DNA of 24,183 nucleotides, taken from the NCBI GenBank assembly GCA_007123015.1, contig SKSL01000034.1:1-24183 (forward strand), in the 5' to 3' direction. Below the pieces are notes generated by a model, which made no database searches, was not told the DNA's origin, and saw only the letters and a program-made list of their open reading frames with translations. The DNA comes from Natronohydrobacter sp. Its GTDB lineage: Bacteria; Pseudomonadota; Alphaproteobacteria; Rhodobacterales; Rhodobacteraceae. The translations under genes and the position numbers were made by a program. Below, in pieces: positions 7,090 through 14,678 of the stretch (positions are counted from its first letter, which is position 1; every line of letters starts with the position of its first letter).

Positions 7090-7899
7090 ATGGACCGCCA
7101 TGCTCTTGCGCAACATGATCGCAGGGATCTGTTAAGCCTGATCGCGGATTTGTCTGAAATTGCTGGAAAAACTGCTCTTGCGTGGTTTCGCCACCCCTTG
7201 CTGACGACAGACAACAAATGCCCGGACGGGTTTGATCCTGTCACACAGGCGGATCGCGCAGCCGAAACTGCCTTGCGGGCGCATCTCTCAAAGCTCCGCC
7301 CGCAGGATTCGATTCTCGGCGAGGAGTTCGGCGCTCAGCCGGGCGAGTCCGGGCTGACCTGGATTATTGATCCGATCGACGGCACACGTGGATTTCTTGC
7401 TGGCACGCCCTGCTGGGGCGTTCTGATCGCGCTGGCAGATGCACAGGGGCCTTTCCTCGGGGTGATTGATCAACCCTATATCCGTGAGCGGTTCCTGGGC
7501 GGCTTGGGTCATGCCTATGTCGACGGGCCGCTGGGAAAACGAGAGCTGGCAACGCGCGGCACAGACAATCTGAGCAATGCGATCCTGTTCACGACCTTTC
7601 CCGAGATTGGCACTGCTGCCGAGCGAGCCGCGTTTGTGCGTGTCGCAGAGCAGGTCAAACTCACGCGGTATGGCATGGATTGCTACGCCTATGCACTTCT
7701 TGCCGCCGGCCATGTTGATCTGGTGATCGAGGCCGGTCTGAACCCGTATGACATCGCAGCGCCCATCGCTGTGATCGAAGCGGCAGGTGGGCTTGTAACC
7801 GACTGGCAAGGCGGGCGCGTGGGCGATAGCGGTCAGGTCATCGCTGCCGCCAATCCCGAATTGCACGCCCACGCCCTGAACGCCTTGAGTGGTGACTAA
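7090..7899 (+). CDS. hisN: inositol monophosphatase family protein, probable histidinol-phosphatase
   Basis: This 269-residue Mg2+-dependent phosphatase belongs to the IMPase superfamily. Metal-binding motifs are GEEF (77-80, Glu78/Glu79), WIIDPIDGT (91-99, Asp94 and Asp97) and the late Asp220 in NPYDIAAPIAVIEAAGG; VTQAD (51-55) carries the conserved upstream Asp. The overall pattern matches HisN-type histidinol-phosphate phosphatases, which perform the penultimate step of histidine synthesis in actinobacteria and many alphaproteobacteria. Inositol-1-phosphate phosphatase activity cannot be excluded from sequence. The ATG at 7090 has AGAGG six bases upstream. It follows the XRE gene on the same strand and converges on the alpha/beta hydrolase, with palindromic repeat copy 2 between them. 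Confidence 0.85.
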   Translation: MDRHALAQHDRRDLLSLIADLSEIAGKTALAWFRHPLLTTDNKCPDGFDPVTQADRAAETALRAHLSKLRPQDSILGEEFGAQPGESGLTWIIDPIDGTRGFLAGTPCWGVLIALADAQGPFLGVIDQPYIRERFLGGLGHAYVDGPLGKRELATRGTDNLSNAILFTTFPEIGTAAERAAFVRVAEQVKLTRYGMDCYAYALLAAGHVDLVIEAGLNPYDIAAPIAVIEAAGGLVTDWQGGRVGDSGQVIAAANPELHAHALNALSGD

Positions 7900-7923
7900 C
7901 TGCGCGTTCGCGGTGGCGCGTGG

Positions 7924-7959
7924 TGGGTAAGGTGCGTGCTGCAGCACGCACCCTACGGC
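7924..7959. repeat. palindromic intergenic repeat, copy 2
   Basis: The core 7931-7952 is a perfect 22-base palindrome (11-base half GGTGCGTGCTG). The flanks GGGTAA and CTACGGC match copy 1 exactly and in the same orientation. The element lies between the convergent hisN and hydrolase genes, and its right flank contains the hydrolase stop codon (complement of CTA, 7953-7955). Confidence 0.88.
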
Positions 7960-8720
7960 AGGGATGGCACTTTCTGCACCTGTTGGCCGATCTCGGCAAT
8001 CGCCTGCCCAACGAGTTTCAGACAGTCGGGCGTCGAAAACCTGTGATCGGCCCCTTTCACCAGTGTCAGGCGCATATCTGGACAATCTGCATGCTCCAGC
8101 AGATGCAGCGGCACAGATGTTGCAACGGCCTCATCGCGCGTCCCTTGAAGAAGTCGCACAGGGAAAGGCAGCGTCAAGGGTGCCCGCAAAACCAGCTGGT
8201 TACGCCCGTCCTCGAACAAGCGCTGCGTCAGAATATACGGGCGGTCATCATAGCTGTTGGCAACGGCCACCTGGCCTTTGACTGATATCGCTTCGCGTTG
8301 CGCCTCTGTCAGCCCCGGCCACATGCTGTCTTCCGTGAAATCCGGCGCGGCCGCTATCCCGACCAGTCCCGCCACACGCTCGGGGACCCGCCGCGCGAGC
8401 ATGAGCGCGATCCAGCCGCCCATAGAGGATCCGACAAGGATCTGTGGCCCCAGCGTGAGCGCGGTGACAGCGTGATATGCGTCTTCTGCCCAGTCGCCGA
8501 TGCATCCGTCTTCAAACTTGCCCGAACTTTCGCCATGACCGGAATAGTCGAAGCGCAGAAAGGTACGGCCATTGCTGCGTGCCCAGTCTTCCAGCCAGAC
8601 GGCTTTCGTGCCGGACATATCCGACATGAACCCGCCCAGAAAGACGACTCCAGGCCCGCTGCCGTCGGTCCGGTGATAGGCAAGCCTGCGGCCTTGCGCT
8701 GTCTCAATCTGATCTGGCAT
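7953..8720 (-). CDS. alpha/beta hydrolase
   Basis: This is a 255-residue serine hydrolase of the alpha/beta fold, probably an esterase or thioesterase in the cytosol. The catalytic triad is visible: Ser99 in the nucleophile elbow GSSMG (97-101), Asp196 in GTRDEAV and His226 in GADHRF. GGFMSDMSGTKA supplies the oxyanion-hole region, and LRFDYSGHGESSGKF is typical of the ABHD10/carboxylesterase-like group common in Rhodobacterales. The substrate is unknown. The start at 8720 lies 16 bases inside the 3' end of the MFS gene (17-base overlap), so the two are translationally coupled. The TAG stop is formed by the flank of palindromic repeat copy 2, so the last residues (KVPSLP) abut the repeat insertion point. 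Confidence 0.9.
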   Translation of the reverse strand: MPDQIETAQGRRLAYHRTDGSGPGVVFLGGFMSDMSGTKAVWLEDWARSNGRTFLRFDYSGHGESSGKFEDGCIGDWAEDAYHAVTALTLGPQILVGSSMGGWIALMLARRVPERVAGLVGIAAAPDFTEDSMWPGLTEAQREAISVKGQVAVANSYDDRPYILTQRLFEDGRNQLVLRAPLTLPFPVRLLQGTRDEAVATSVPLHLLEHADCPDMRLTLVKGADHRFSTPDCLKLVGQAIAEIGQQVQKVPSLP

Positions 8721-10017
8721 CGCCCAGTTCCTTCAATCCATATGCTGTGAACGCCCCGGCTGCCGCCATCAGCGTGAATAAGATGAGCGTCGTACCTGCC
8801 CCGAACAGAGCCGCTATCGCACCGAAACTTCCGCTCGCCAGCAGGATAATGCCGATGGCGGTATTGGCAATCGCTGTGTAGATCGCGCGCAGGTCAGGGC
8901 CCACCATATCAACCAGATAGGTGGATCGCCCCAACCGCACGCCTTGATGGGCGATCATCAGGATGAAAAGTGCCAGCGGCATGGCCCAGAGTGTTGCTGC
9001 CAATCCCAGAGCCGAGAAGAGCAGCGTAAGCAGCATTGCGAAGGCCCCGGCCAGTCCGGTCAGGATCAGCACTTTCCGCGAGGAGCGGTCGGCAAGTCTG
9101 CCCCAGACATAGCTCGACACCAGCGCCGCAAGGCTTGATGCCAGCACCAGCGCCCCCAGCCCCGCGAGCGCGGTCCCACTCTCACCAGAGGCAAGGACCA
9201 CCAGATAGGGTGGGGCCAGTGCTGTCGCGGTCAGCAGGCCGCGCGCGATCACGAAGCGCGCAAGTTGACGATCCTCGCGCAGGTAGCGCAGATTGGCGAT
9301 GGCTTCTGAAAAACTGTTTTTGCCGCCTTCAGTCGCACCGTGCACTTCGTTCAGACCTGCGAAAACCGCCCCGGCCATGAACCAGCCCGAGGCAGCGATG
9401 GCAAGCGCGGCTGTGACAAGAACGGCCCGGTTCTCGGTGAAGAAAATGAGCAGCACTGCAAAGCCGAGGATCACCAGCGCCGACAAGCTGCCCGCCAAAC
9501 CTGTCACTGTGCCGCGCTGGCCCTTGTCGATTGTTTTGCCCAGGACATCCTTGTATGCGACTGACGCCACAGAGCGCGACAGCGCCAGGACAGCCAGCCC
9601 GGCAAGGATCACAGCACCTGCCAAAGCCCCTTGCAGGCTCAGAGCTGCGATGCATATGATCGCAGCCCCTAGCCCTTGCCCAAATGCTGCGGCGGCCCAG
9701 GCATATTTGCGCTGTGGCAGCGCCCGAATGCGTGCGGCCGTGAAGAGTTGTGGCAGAAGCGAGCCCGCCTCGCGAATCGGCACCAGCAGCCCGACAAAGG
9801 CTGCCGGGGCCCCGAGATGGGTCATAAGCCATGCGAGAACCAGTTTCGGGTCAACAAGCCCGTCTGCCGATTTGCTCAACCCCAGAGACACGGCATGGCG
9901 CAGGAAGTTCTGCGGCTGTGCCCGGCAGGCGCTTTCCGGGATATCGCGGCAGGAGCGCCCGTCATCATCGGCAGCCAGGGCGTGATAGGCGATTGTGACC
10001 GCGTCGCGTCGGGTCAT
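8704..10017 (-). CDS. MFS transporter
   Basis: This is a 437-residue major facilitator superfamily protein of the inner membrane, with about eleven to twelve hydrophobic segments in two halves. Between the halves lies a soluble loop (GATEGGKNSFSEAIANLRYLRED and following). The second half contains the signature-like VWGRLADRSSRKVLILTG, matching the conserved MFS loop between helices 8 and 9. The first half begins with DPKLVLAWLMTHLGAPAAFVGLLVPIREAGSLLPQL. The substrate is unknown. The reading frame remains open upstream to 10731 across thrS, but the start is the ATG at 10017, which has GGAGA seven bases upstream. The C-terminus overlaps the hydrolase gene. It diverges from thrS across 132 bases. 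Confidence 0.9.
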   Translation of the reverse strand: MTRRDAVTIAYHALAADDDGRSCRDIPESACRAQPQNFLRHAVSLGLSKSADGLVDPKLVLAWLMTHLGAPAAFVGLLVPIREAGSLLPQLFTAARIRALPQRKYAWAAAAFGQGLGAAIICIAALSLQGALAGAVILAGLAVLALSRSVASVAYKDVLGKTIDKGQRGTVTGLAGSLSALVILGFAVLLIFFTENRAVLVTAALAIAASGWFMAGAVFAGLNEVHGATEGGKNSFSEAIANLRYLREDRQLARFVIARGLLTATALAPPYLVVLASGESGTALAGLGALVLASSLAALVSSYVWGRLADRSSRKVLILTGLAGAFAMLLTLLFSALGLAATLWAMPLALFILMIAHQGVRLGRSTYLVDMVGPDLRAIYTAIANTAIGIILLASGSFGAIAALFGAGTTLILFTLMAAAGAFTAYGLKELGDARSD

Positions 10018-10149
10018 CCTGTGTCTCCTGCAGTACGGGCCTTTTGCCGGGCTTCGGCTTGACTTTCGCCCATAGCCCCGCGATTGACACGGTCTGTGAT
10101 AACCCGCAACCGGGCGTTCCGTGGGCGCCAAAATGACGAGGACCGGCCA

Positions 10150-12099
10150 ATGGCCAAGATTTCCCTGACTTTTCCCGATGGCAATCATCGCGACTATGAC
10201 GCGGGCGTGACCCCTGCGCAAGTCGCCGAGAGTATTGCCCCTTCTTTGGCAAAGCGTGCGATTTCCGCCAGTGTGAATGGCGCGCATTTCGACATGCAAT
10301 GGCCGATCCTCTCCGATGCCAGCATCGCCATTCACACAATGCAGGATGACGATCAGGCGCTGGAACTGATCCGCCACGATCTGGCGCATATCATGGCCCG
10401 CGCAGTCCAGGAAATCTGGCCGGATGTGAAAGTCACGATTGGCCCGGTGCGTGACAAGGGCTGGTTCTATGACTTTGACCGCGCCGAGCCTTTCGTCCCC
10501 GAAGATCTGGCCCTGATCGAAGCGAGGATGCGCCAGATCATCGAAGCCCGCCAGCCTGTGTCCACGGAAGTCTGGGACCGTGCCCGCGCGATTGCGCATT
10601 ATGAGGCGGCAGGCGAGCCTTTCAAGATCGAGCTGATCAACCGCATCCCCGAGGGCGAGGATCTGCGGATGTATTGGCATGGAGACTGGCAGGATCTGTG
10701 CCGTGGCCCGCATCTGCAAAACACAGGCCAAGTGCCGGTCGACGCGTTCAAGCTGATGTCAATTGCCGGGGCCTATTGGCTGGGCGACAACACGCGGCCG
10801 CAATTGCAGCGCATTTATGGGGTGGCCTTCAAGGACCGCAAGGCGCTCAAGGCGCATCTGACAATGCTGGAAGAAGCCGCCAAGCGCGACCATCGCAAAC
10901 TGGGGCGCGAGATGGACCTGTTTCACATGCAGGAAGAAGCGCCGGGGCAGGTCTTCTGGCATGCGAATGGCTGGTCGATCTATACCAGCCTGCAGGATTA
11001 CATGCGCCGTCAGCAGCGGCGGGGCGGCTATATCGAGGTCAACACACCGCAAGTGGTTGATCGCAAGCTCTGGGAAGCCTCGGGGCATTGGGAGAAATAT
11101 CAGGACAACATGTTCATCGTCGAAGTGGACGAAGAGCATGCGCGCGAGAAGGCAGTGAATGCGCTGAAACCGATGAACTGCCCTTGCCATGTGCAGATTT
11201 TCAATGTCGGGCTGAAGTCCTACCGCGATCTGCCCCTGCGTATGGCCGAATTCGGGTCCTGCAACCGCTACGAGCCCTCGGGCGCGTTGCATGGGATCAT
11301 GCGGGTGCGCGGCTTCACGCAGGATGATGCGCATATCTTCTGCACTGAGGATCAGATCGAATCCGAGACCAAGCGCTTTATCGAATTCCTGTCCGGCATC
11401 TATCGCGATCTGGGCTTCGAGAGCTTCCGCGTGAAATTCTCGGACCGCCCCGAGACACGCGCGGGCGCAGATGAGGTCTGGGACAAATCCGAGCATGCCT
11501 TGCGCGCTGCAACCGAGGCGGCCGGCTATGCTTACGAAGAAAACCCGGGCGAAGGTGCTTTTTATGGGCCAAAGCTGGAATTCGTGCTCACCGATGCGAT
11601 TGGGCGCGACTGGCAATGCGGCACGCTACAGGTGGATTTCGTCCTGCCCGAGCGGTTGGATGCTGTCTATATCGGTGCCGATGGGGCCAAGCACCGCCCT
11701 GTCATGCTGCATCGGGCTGTGCTTGGCAGTTTCGAGCGTTTCATCGGCATCCTGATCGAGGAGCATGCAGGCAAGCTGCCCTTCTGGCTTGCGCCGCGTC
11801 AGGTTGTTGTGGCCTCGATCATTTCGGATGCGGATGCGTATTGCCGCGAGGTTCTGGCCAGTTTGCAGGCTGGGGGCATACGCGCCGAGCTTGATCTGCG
11901 AAACGAGAAGATCAATTACAAAGTTCGTGAGCATAGCCTTGGCAAGGTGCCCGTGATCCTTGCCATCGGCGCACGCGAGGTTGCAGAGCGCACGGTCTCG
12001 GTACGGCGTCTGGGGACACAAAAGACAGTGACAGAGCCGCTTGTGGCGCTGATTTCGCAGCTTTCTTCGGAGGCCACGCCACCTGATTTGCGGGGTTGA
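10150..12099 (+). CDS. thrS: threonine--tRNA ligase (ThrRS)
   Basis: This is a class II aminoacyl-tRNA synthetase of 649 residues that charges tRNA-Thr. Order of domains: TGS (1-62); editing domain with HDLAH (76-80) and LCRGPH (183-188), the zinc-type HxxxH and CxxxH pairs that clear Ser-tRNA-Thr; catalytic core; and anticodon-binding domain from about residue 550. The catalytic zinc ligands Cys344 (MNCPCH), His395 (DDAH) and a His in MLHRAVLGS near 521 are all present, as are motif 2 (FGSCNRYEPSGALHG) and motif 3 (LGSFERFIGILIEEH). The frame extends upstream, but the ATG at 10150 is chosen because GAGGA precedes it and MAKISLTFPDG is the normal TGS start. Repeats and a terminator follow. 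Confidence 0.98.
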   Translation: MAKISLTFPDGNHRDYDAGVTPAQVAESIAPSLAKRAISASVNGAHFDMQWPILSDASIAIHTMQDDDQALELIRHDLAHIMARAVQEIWPDVKVTIGPVRDKGWFYDFDRAEPFVPEDLALIEARMRQIIEARQPVSTEVWDRARAIAHYEAAGEPFKIELINRIPEGEDLRMYWHGDWQDLCRGPHLQNTGQVPVDAFKLMSIAGAYWLGDNTRPQLQRIYGVAFKDRKALKAHLTMLEEAAKRDHRKLGREMDLFHMQEEAPGQVFWHANGWSIYTSLQDYMRRQQRRGGYIEVNTPQVVDRKLWEASGHWEKYQDNMFIVEVDEEHAREKAVNALKPMNCPCHVQIFNVGLKSYRDLPLRMAEFGSCNRYEPSGALHGIMRVRGFTQDDAHIFCTEDQIESETKRFIEFLSGIYRDLGFESFRVKFSDRPETRAGADEVWDKSEHALRAATEAAGYAYEENPGEGAFYGPKLEFVLTDAIGRDWQCGTLQVDFVLPERLDAVYIGADGAKHRPVMLHRAVLGSFERFIGILIEEHAGKLPFWLAPRQVVVASIISDADAYCREVLASLQAGGIRAELDLRNEKINYKVREHSLGKVPVILAIGAREVAERTVSVRRLGTQKTVTEPLVALISQLSSEATPPDLRG

Positions 12100-12126
12100 G
12101 TTGTTAGCGACCGTGTCAGGCTTAGC

Positions 12127-12189
12127 GTAGGGTGCGTGCTCTGCACGCACCCCGGACCAAGACAGGTGCGTGCAGAGCACGCACCCTAC
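12127..12189. repeat. palindromic intergenic repeat, copy 3 (doubled, perfect inverted pair)
   Basis: Two copies of the palindromic element stand head to head. The arm 12127-12151 is the exact reverse complement of 12165-12189 (25 bases each), with a 13-base spacer. Each arm is itself a palindrome, GGTGCGTGC-N3-GCACGCACC (12131-12151 and 12165-12185), with GTAG outside. It lies between the convergent thrS and dsbA-like genes, just before the terminator hairpin. Confidence 0.9.
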
Positions 12190-12194
12190 AAGAA

Positions 12195-12220
12195 AGCGAG
12201 GGCGCAGCCCTCGCTTTTTT
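12195..12220 (+). terminator. terminator between thrS and the DsbA-like gene, possibly bidirectional
   Basis: A perfect 9-base stem (12195-12203 with 12207-12215) around GCA is followed by five further T residues on the plus strand, giving a six-T run that starts in the stem. Read on the minus strand the stem is followed by TTCTTGT, so the same hairpin may also end the DsbA-like transcript, which stops at 12240. Confidence 0.88.
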
Positions 12221-12239
12221 CGCTCTTGTCGTGGCCGGA

Positions 12240-13094
12240 TCAGTTGCGCAGCGCATCCGCAAGTTGCGCCAGAGCGTCCGCTTCCACGAAGCCACGGATC
12301 ATCTCGGTTTCCATGACAAAAGTCGGGGTCCCCGTGATTTGAAGGCGCTGAGCCAGATCATGGTTCTCGGCGATTGCAGTCGAGACCGCTTCGCCTTCCA
12401 TCTCGACAAGCACGACCTCGAAATCCAGTTCAAGCCCGACCGCCAGCACTTCAAGATAGTCTGGTGTGACAGCACCCTCATGCCGCATCATCGTGTCATT
12501 TGCCTGCGCATAGGCCTCTGCGCCCGCAAGGTTCAACACCGCCAAGGCAAACCTCGCTGCGAGTTCGGATTCCGGTCCCAGAATCGGGAATTCCTTCACA
12601 ATCAGGCGGATGCCACCATCGTCCTGCAACAAGGTCGCAACTTCATGATGCGCACGCTGACAGAAGCCGCAGCGGTAATCGTTGAATTTGACCAGCGTGA
12701 TATCACCGTCCAGATTGCCACCAACCCAGGAATGGCCATCATCGAACAGCGCCTCTGCATTCGCCGCCAGCATCGCCTGTTCCATACCGGCCTGTTCAGC
12801 AGCACTGCGCTGCTCATAGACTGCGACGGCTTCGAAGATCACTTCCGGGTTTTCCAGCAGATAGCTGCGCACTTGTGCGCCGAATGTATCATCGGCGACT
12901 GTCTCGACAGGATCAGCCACTGCAATTGTCTGCGCGGCCTCTGGCTCTGGCGCAGTCGCTGTACCGCTCTCACCGCCAGACGATGTCAGGACCAGCAAAC
13001 CCAGTGCGGCTGCTGCGAAACAGATGCCGATCAGCGCTGTATCGCTGAGCTGAAGTGCCGCGCCGGTGGTTGTGTTGTCCGAGTCTCCTGCCAT
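12240..13094 (-). CDS. DsbA family thiol:disulfide protein, membrane-anchored
   Basis: This 284-residue thioredoxin-fold protein is predicted to face the periplasm. A hydrophobic helix (about residues 19-37) anchors it after a short N-terminus, followed by an Ala/Glu/Pro-rich spacer (40-68). Residues 72-115 (QVRSYLLENPEVIFEAVAVYE) resemble the helical N-terminal domain of ScsC/Com1-like proteins, which often drives oligomerisation. The thioredoxin core has the redox motif CGFC (142-145) in DYRCGFCQRAHHEV and the cis-Pro loop GTPTF (Pro257). CGFC differs from the CPHC of E. coli DsbA and is common in DsbA/ScsC/DsbG-like relatives, so oxidase versus isomerase activity is open. The start at 13094 has AGGA seven bases upstream. 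It diverges from the amidase gene. Confidence 0.9.
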   Translation of the reverse strand: MAGDSDNTTTGAALQLSDTALIGICFAAAALGLLVLTSSGGESGTATAPEPEAAQTIAVADPVETVADDTFGAQVRSYLLENPEVIFEAVAVYEQRSAAEQAGMEQAMLAANAEALFDDGHSWVGGNLDGDITLVKFNDYRCGFCQRAHHEVATLLQDDGGIRLIVKEFPILGPESELAARFALAVLNLAGAEAYAQANDTMMRHEGAVTPDYLEVLAVGLELDFEVVLVEMEGEAVSTAIAENHDLAQRLQITGTPTFVMETEMIRGFVEADALAQLADALRN

Positions 13095-13304
13095 CTTTGC
13101 ATTCCTGTGTTGTATCGGAGCGGTTGGGTGGTCCCGTCACGCGTCCTGTGCTGTCATCGCGAGGTGTGTTGCTTAAAACCTGCGCTGGGCGCGGAATCAA
13201 CCCTTGCCAGCGCGGCAATTGTGCGCTTTCGGAAATGTGAGCGCTATTTTGTGCTGACGCCTGTGGGAAAGCGGTGTTCTGACAGTCGGGCCGACGATAT
13301 CACT

Positions 13305-13332
13305 TTGTCACATCATCCGTACCCGGTATGAA
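13305..13332 (+). promoter_or_regulatory. candidate promoter of the amidase gene
   Basis: TTGTCA (13305-13310) and TATGAA (13327-13332) are 16 bases apart, matching the sigma-70 boxes at five and four of six positions. A transcript starting near 13339 would include the GAGG site at 13346-13349, which supports the amidase start at 13356. Pattern only. Confidence 0.4.
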
Positions 13333-13355
13333 AAAAACGACACATGAGGCAGAGC

Positions 13356-14612
13356 ATGGCAGGGCAACTGACGCGACGGTTTCAGCTGTGTTACCTCTGC
13401 GCGGCCATGCTTGTAGCACTCTGCGTGACACCTGCGCTGGGCCAGTCATCACTGGGTGTGCAAGCGCGTCTGTTGCCGGAGAGTACAGTCCTGCGCAGCC
13501 GTGACGACGCGTTGTCGCTGCATCTGGCGCTCAGTCAGGCCGCACCGTTCCGCGTGCGCATGCTGGCCACGCCGCCGCGCCTTGTTCTCGATGTCAATAC
13601 GCTGGACTGGACCGAGGCACCCCTTGGCACCGAGATGCCGCGTGGGGTGAGTGCTGTGCGCATGGGCCATCTGCCGGATGGCTGGGCGCGGATGGTTGTC
13701 GATCTGAACGCGCCGCTTGCGCTGCGTCAGTCTGAACAACGTGTCGACCCTGAGACAGGTCAGGCCGTGATCCAGCTCGATCTGAGGCGCGTGACGCTGG
13801 AAGAATTTGAGCAACGCGCGGGCGATGAAACGGCTTTCGCTGCCCGGACCAGCCCGGCATTGCTGAATCCCGATGCGGCGACCTTGCCCCGAACTCCCGA
13901 TGCAAAGCGCAAACCACTTGTGATGCTGGATCCGGGCCATGGCGGGATTGATCCGGGTGCAGAGCGCGGGGGCGTGCGCGAGGCCGACATTGTGCTGGAC
14001 TTCGCGCGCGAGCTGCGCGAGGTGCTGCTGCGGCGCGGTGTGTTCGATGTTGGCATGACCCGCAATGCAGATGTGTTCGTCTCGCTTGACGGGCGCATCC
14101 GGGCCGCGCGCGCAGCCGGGGCCGATCTGTTCCTGTCGCTGCATGCCGATACTGTGCCTGAAGGTATCGCCAGCGGCACAGTGATTTATCTGCTGGGCGA
14201 TGAGGCAAGCGACGATTCTGCAGCCTATCTGGCCGAACGGCATGATCGTGCCGACATGCTTGCGGGCGTGGATCTGAGCCGCAACACGGACGATATCGCG
14301 CGTGTGCTGATGTCGGTCGCCTGGCAGGACACGGCCCCGCGCGCGAGTGCTCTGGCAGAGGCACTGATCGGCGGAATGGCAGAGGCCGGGCTGCGCCTGC
14401 ATCGCCGCCCGGTGCAATCGGGGGCATTTACGGTTCTGCGCGCAGTCGATATGCCCTCTGCGCTGATCGAACTGGGCTTCATGTCCAGCCCGCGCGATCT
14501 GGCCAATCTGCAAGACCCTGTTTGGCGCCAGCGCATGGCCGAGGCGATTGCCGACGGTCTGGAGCAATGGCGCGAAAGTGATCTGGCGCAAGAAGCCTTG
14601 CGTCGGCAGTGA
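13356..14612 (+). CDS. amiC: N-acetylmuramoyl-L-alanine amidase, AmiC type
   Basis: This is a 418-residue secreted zinc amidase that cleaves the stem peptide from peptidoglycan during cell separation. A signal peptide is visible (FQLCYLCAAMLVALCVTPALG then Q). Next is an AMIN-like targeting domain of beta strands (about 45-146) and a proline-rich linker. The Amidase_3 catalytic domain begins at LVMLDPGHGG; its zinc ligands are His195, Glu209 (VREAD) and His263 (SLHAD), and the catalytic Glu372 is in LIELGF. The ATG at 13356 is preferred over the in-frame ATG at 13344 because GAGG lies six bases before it and the earlier one has no site. Rhodobacterales usually place amiC next to a PBP1a gene; here murB follows after 66 bases. 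The gene diverges from the DsbA-like gene. Confidence 0.93.
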   Translation: MAGQLTRRFQLCYLCAAMLVALCVTPALGQSSLGVQARLLPESTVLRSRDDALSLHLALSQAAPFRVRMLATPPRLVLDVNTLDWTEAPLGTEMPRGVSAVRMGHLPDGWARMVVDLNAPLALRQSEQRVDPETGQAVIQLDLRRVTLEEFEQRAGDETAFAARTSPALLNPDAATLPRTPDAKRKPLVMLDPGHGGIDPGAERGGVREADIVLDFARELREVLLRRGVFDVGMTRNADVFVSLDGRIRAARAAGADLFLSLHADTVPEGIASGTVIYLLGDEASDDSAAYLAERHDRADMLAGVDLSRNTDDIARVLMSVAWQDTAPRASALAEALIGGMAEAGLRLHRRPVQSGAFTVLRAVDMPSALIELGFMSSPRDLANLQDPVWRQRMAEAIADGLEQWRESDLAQEALRRQ

Positions 14613-14678
14613 CATGCTCTGCCCGATGCACTTGTCCTGCCTCTCGACAATCCTGTTCAATGCGGTCAAACGATCCTG

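Noticed and set aside
10018..10731. Upstream extension of the MFS frame by over 230 codons into thrS
   Set aside because: The extension is antisense to thrS, has no homology-like pattern, and a good ribosome-binding site precedes the ATG at 10017.
13095..13355. Possible small gene in the gap between the DsbA-like and amidase genes
   Set aside because: No frame with a start, ribosome-binding site and plausible composition; it looks like a divergent promoter region.
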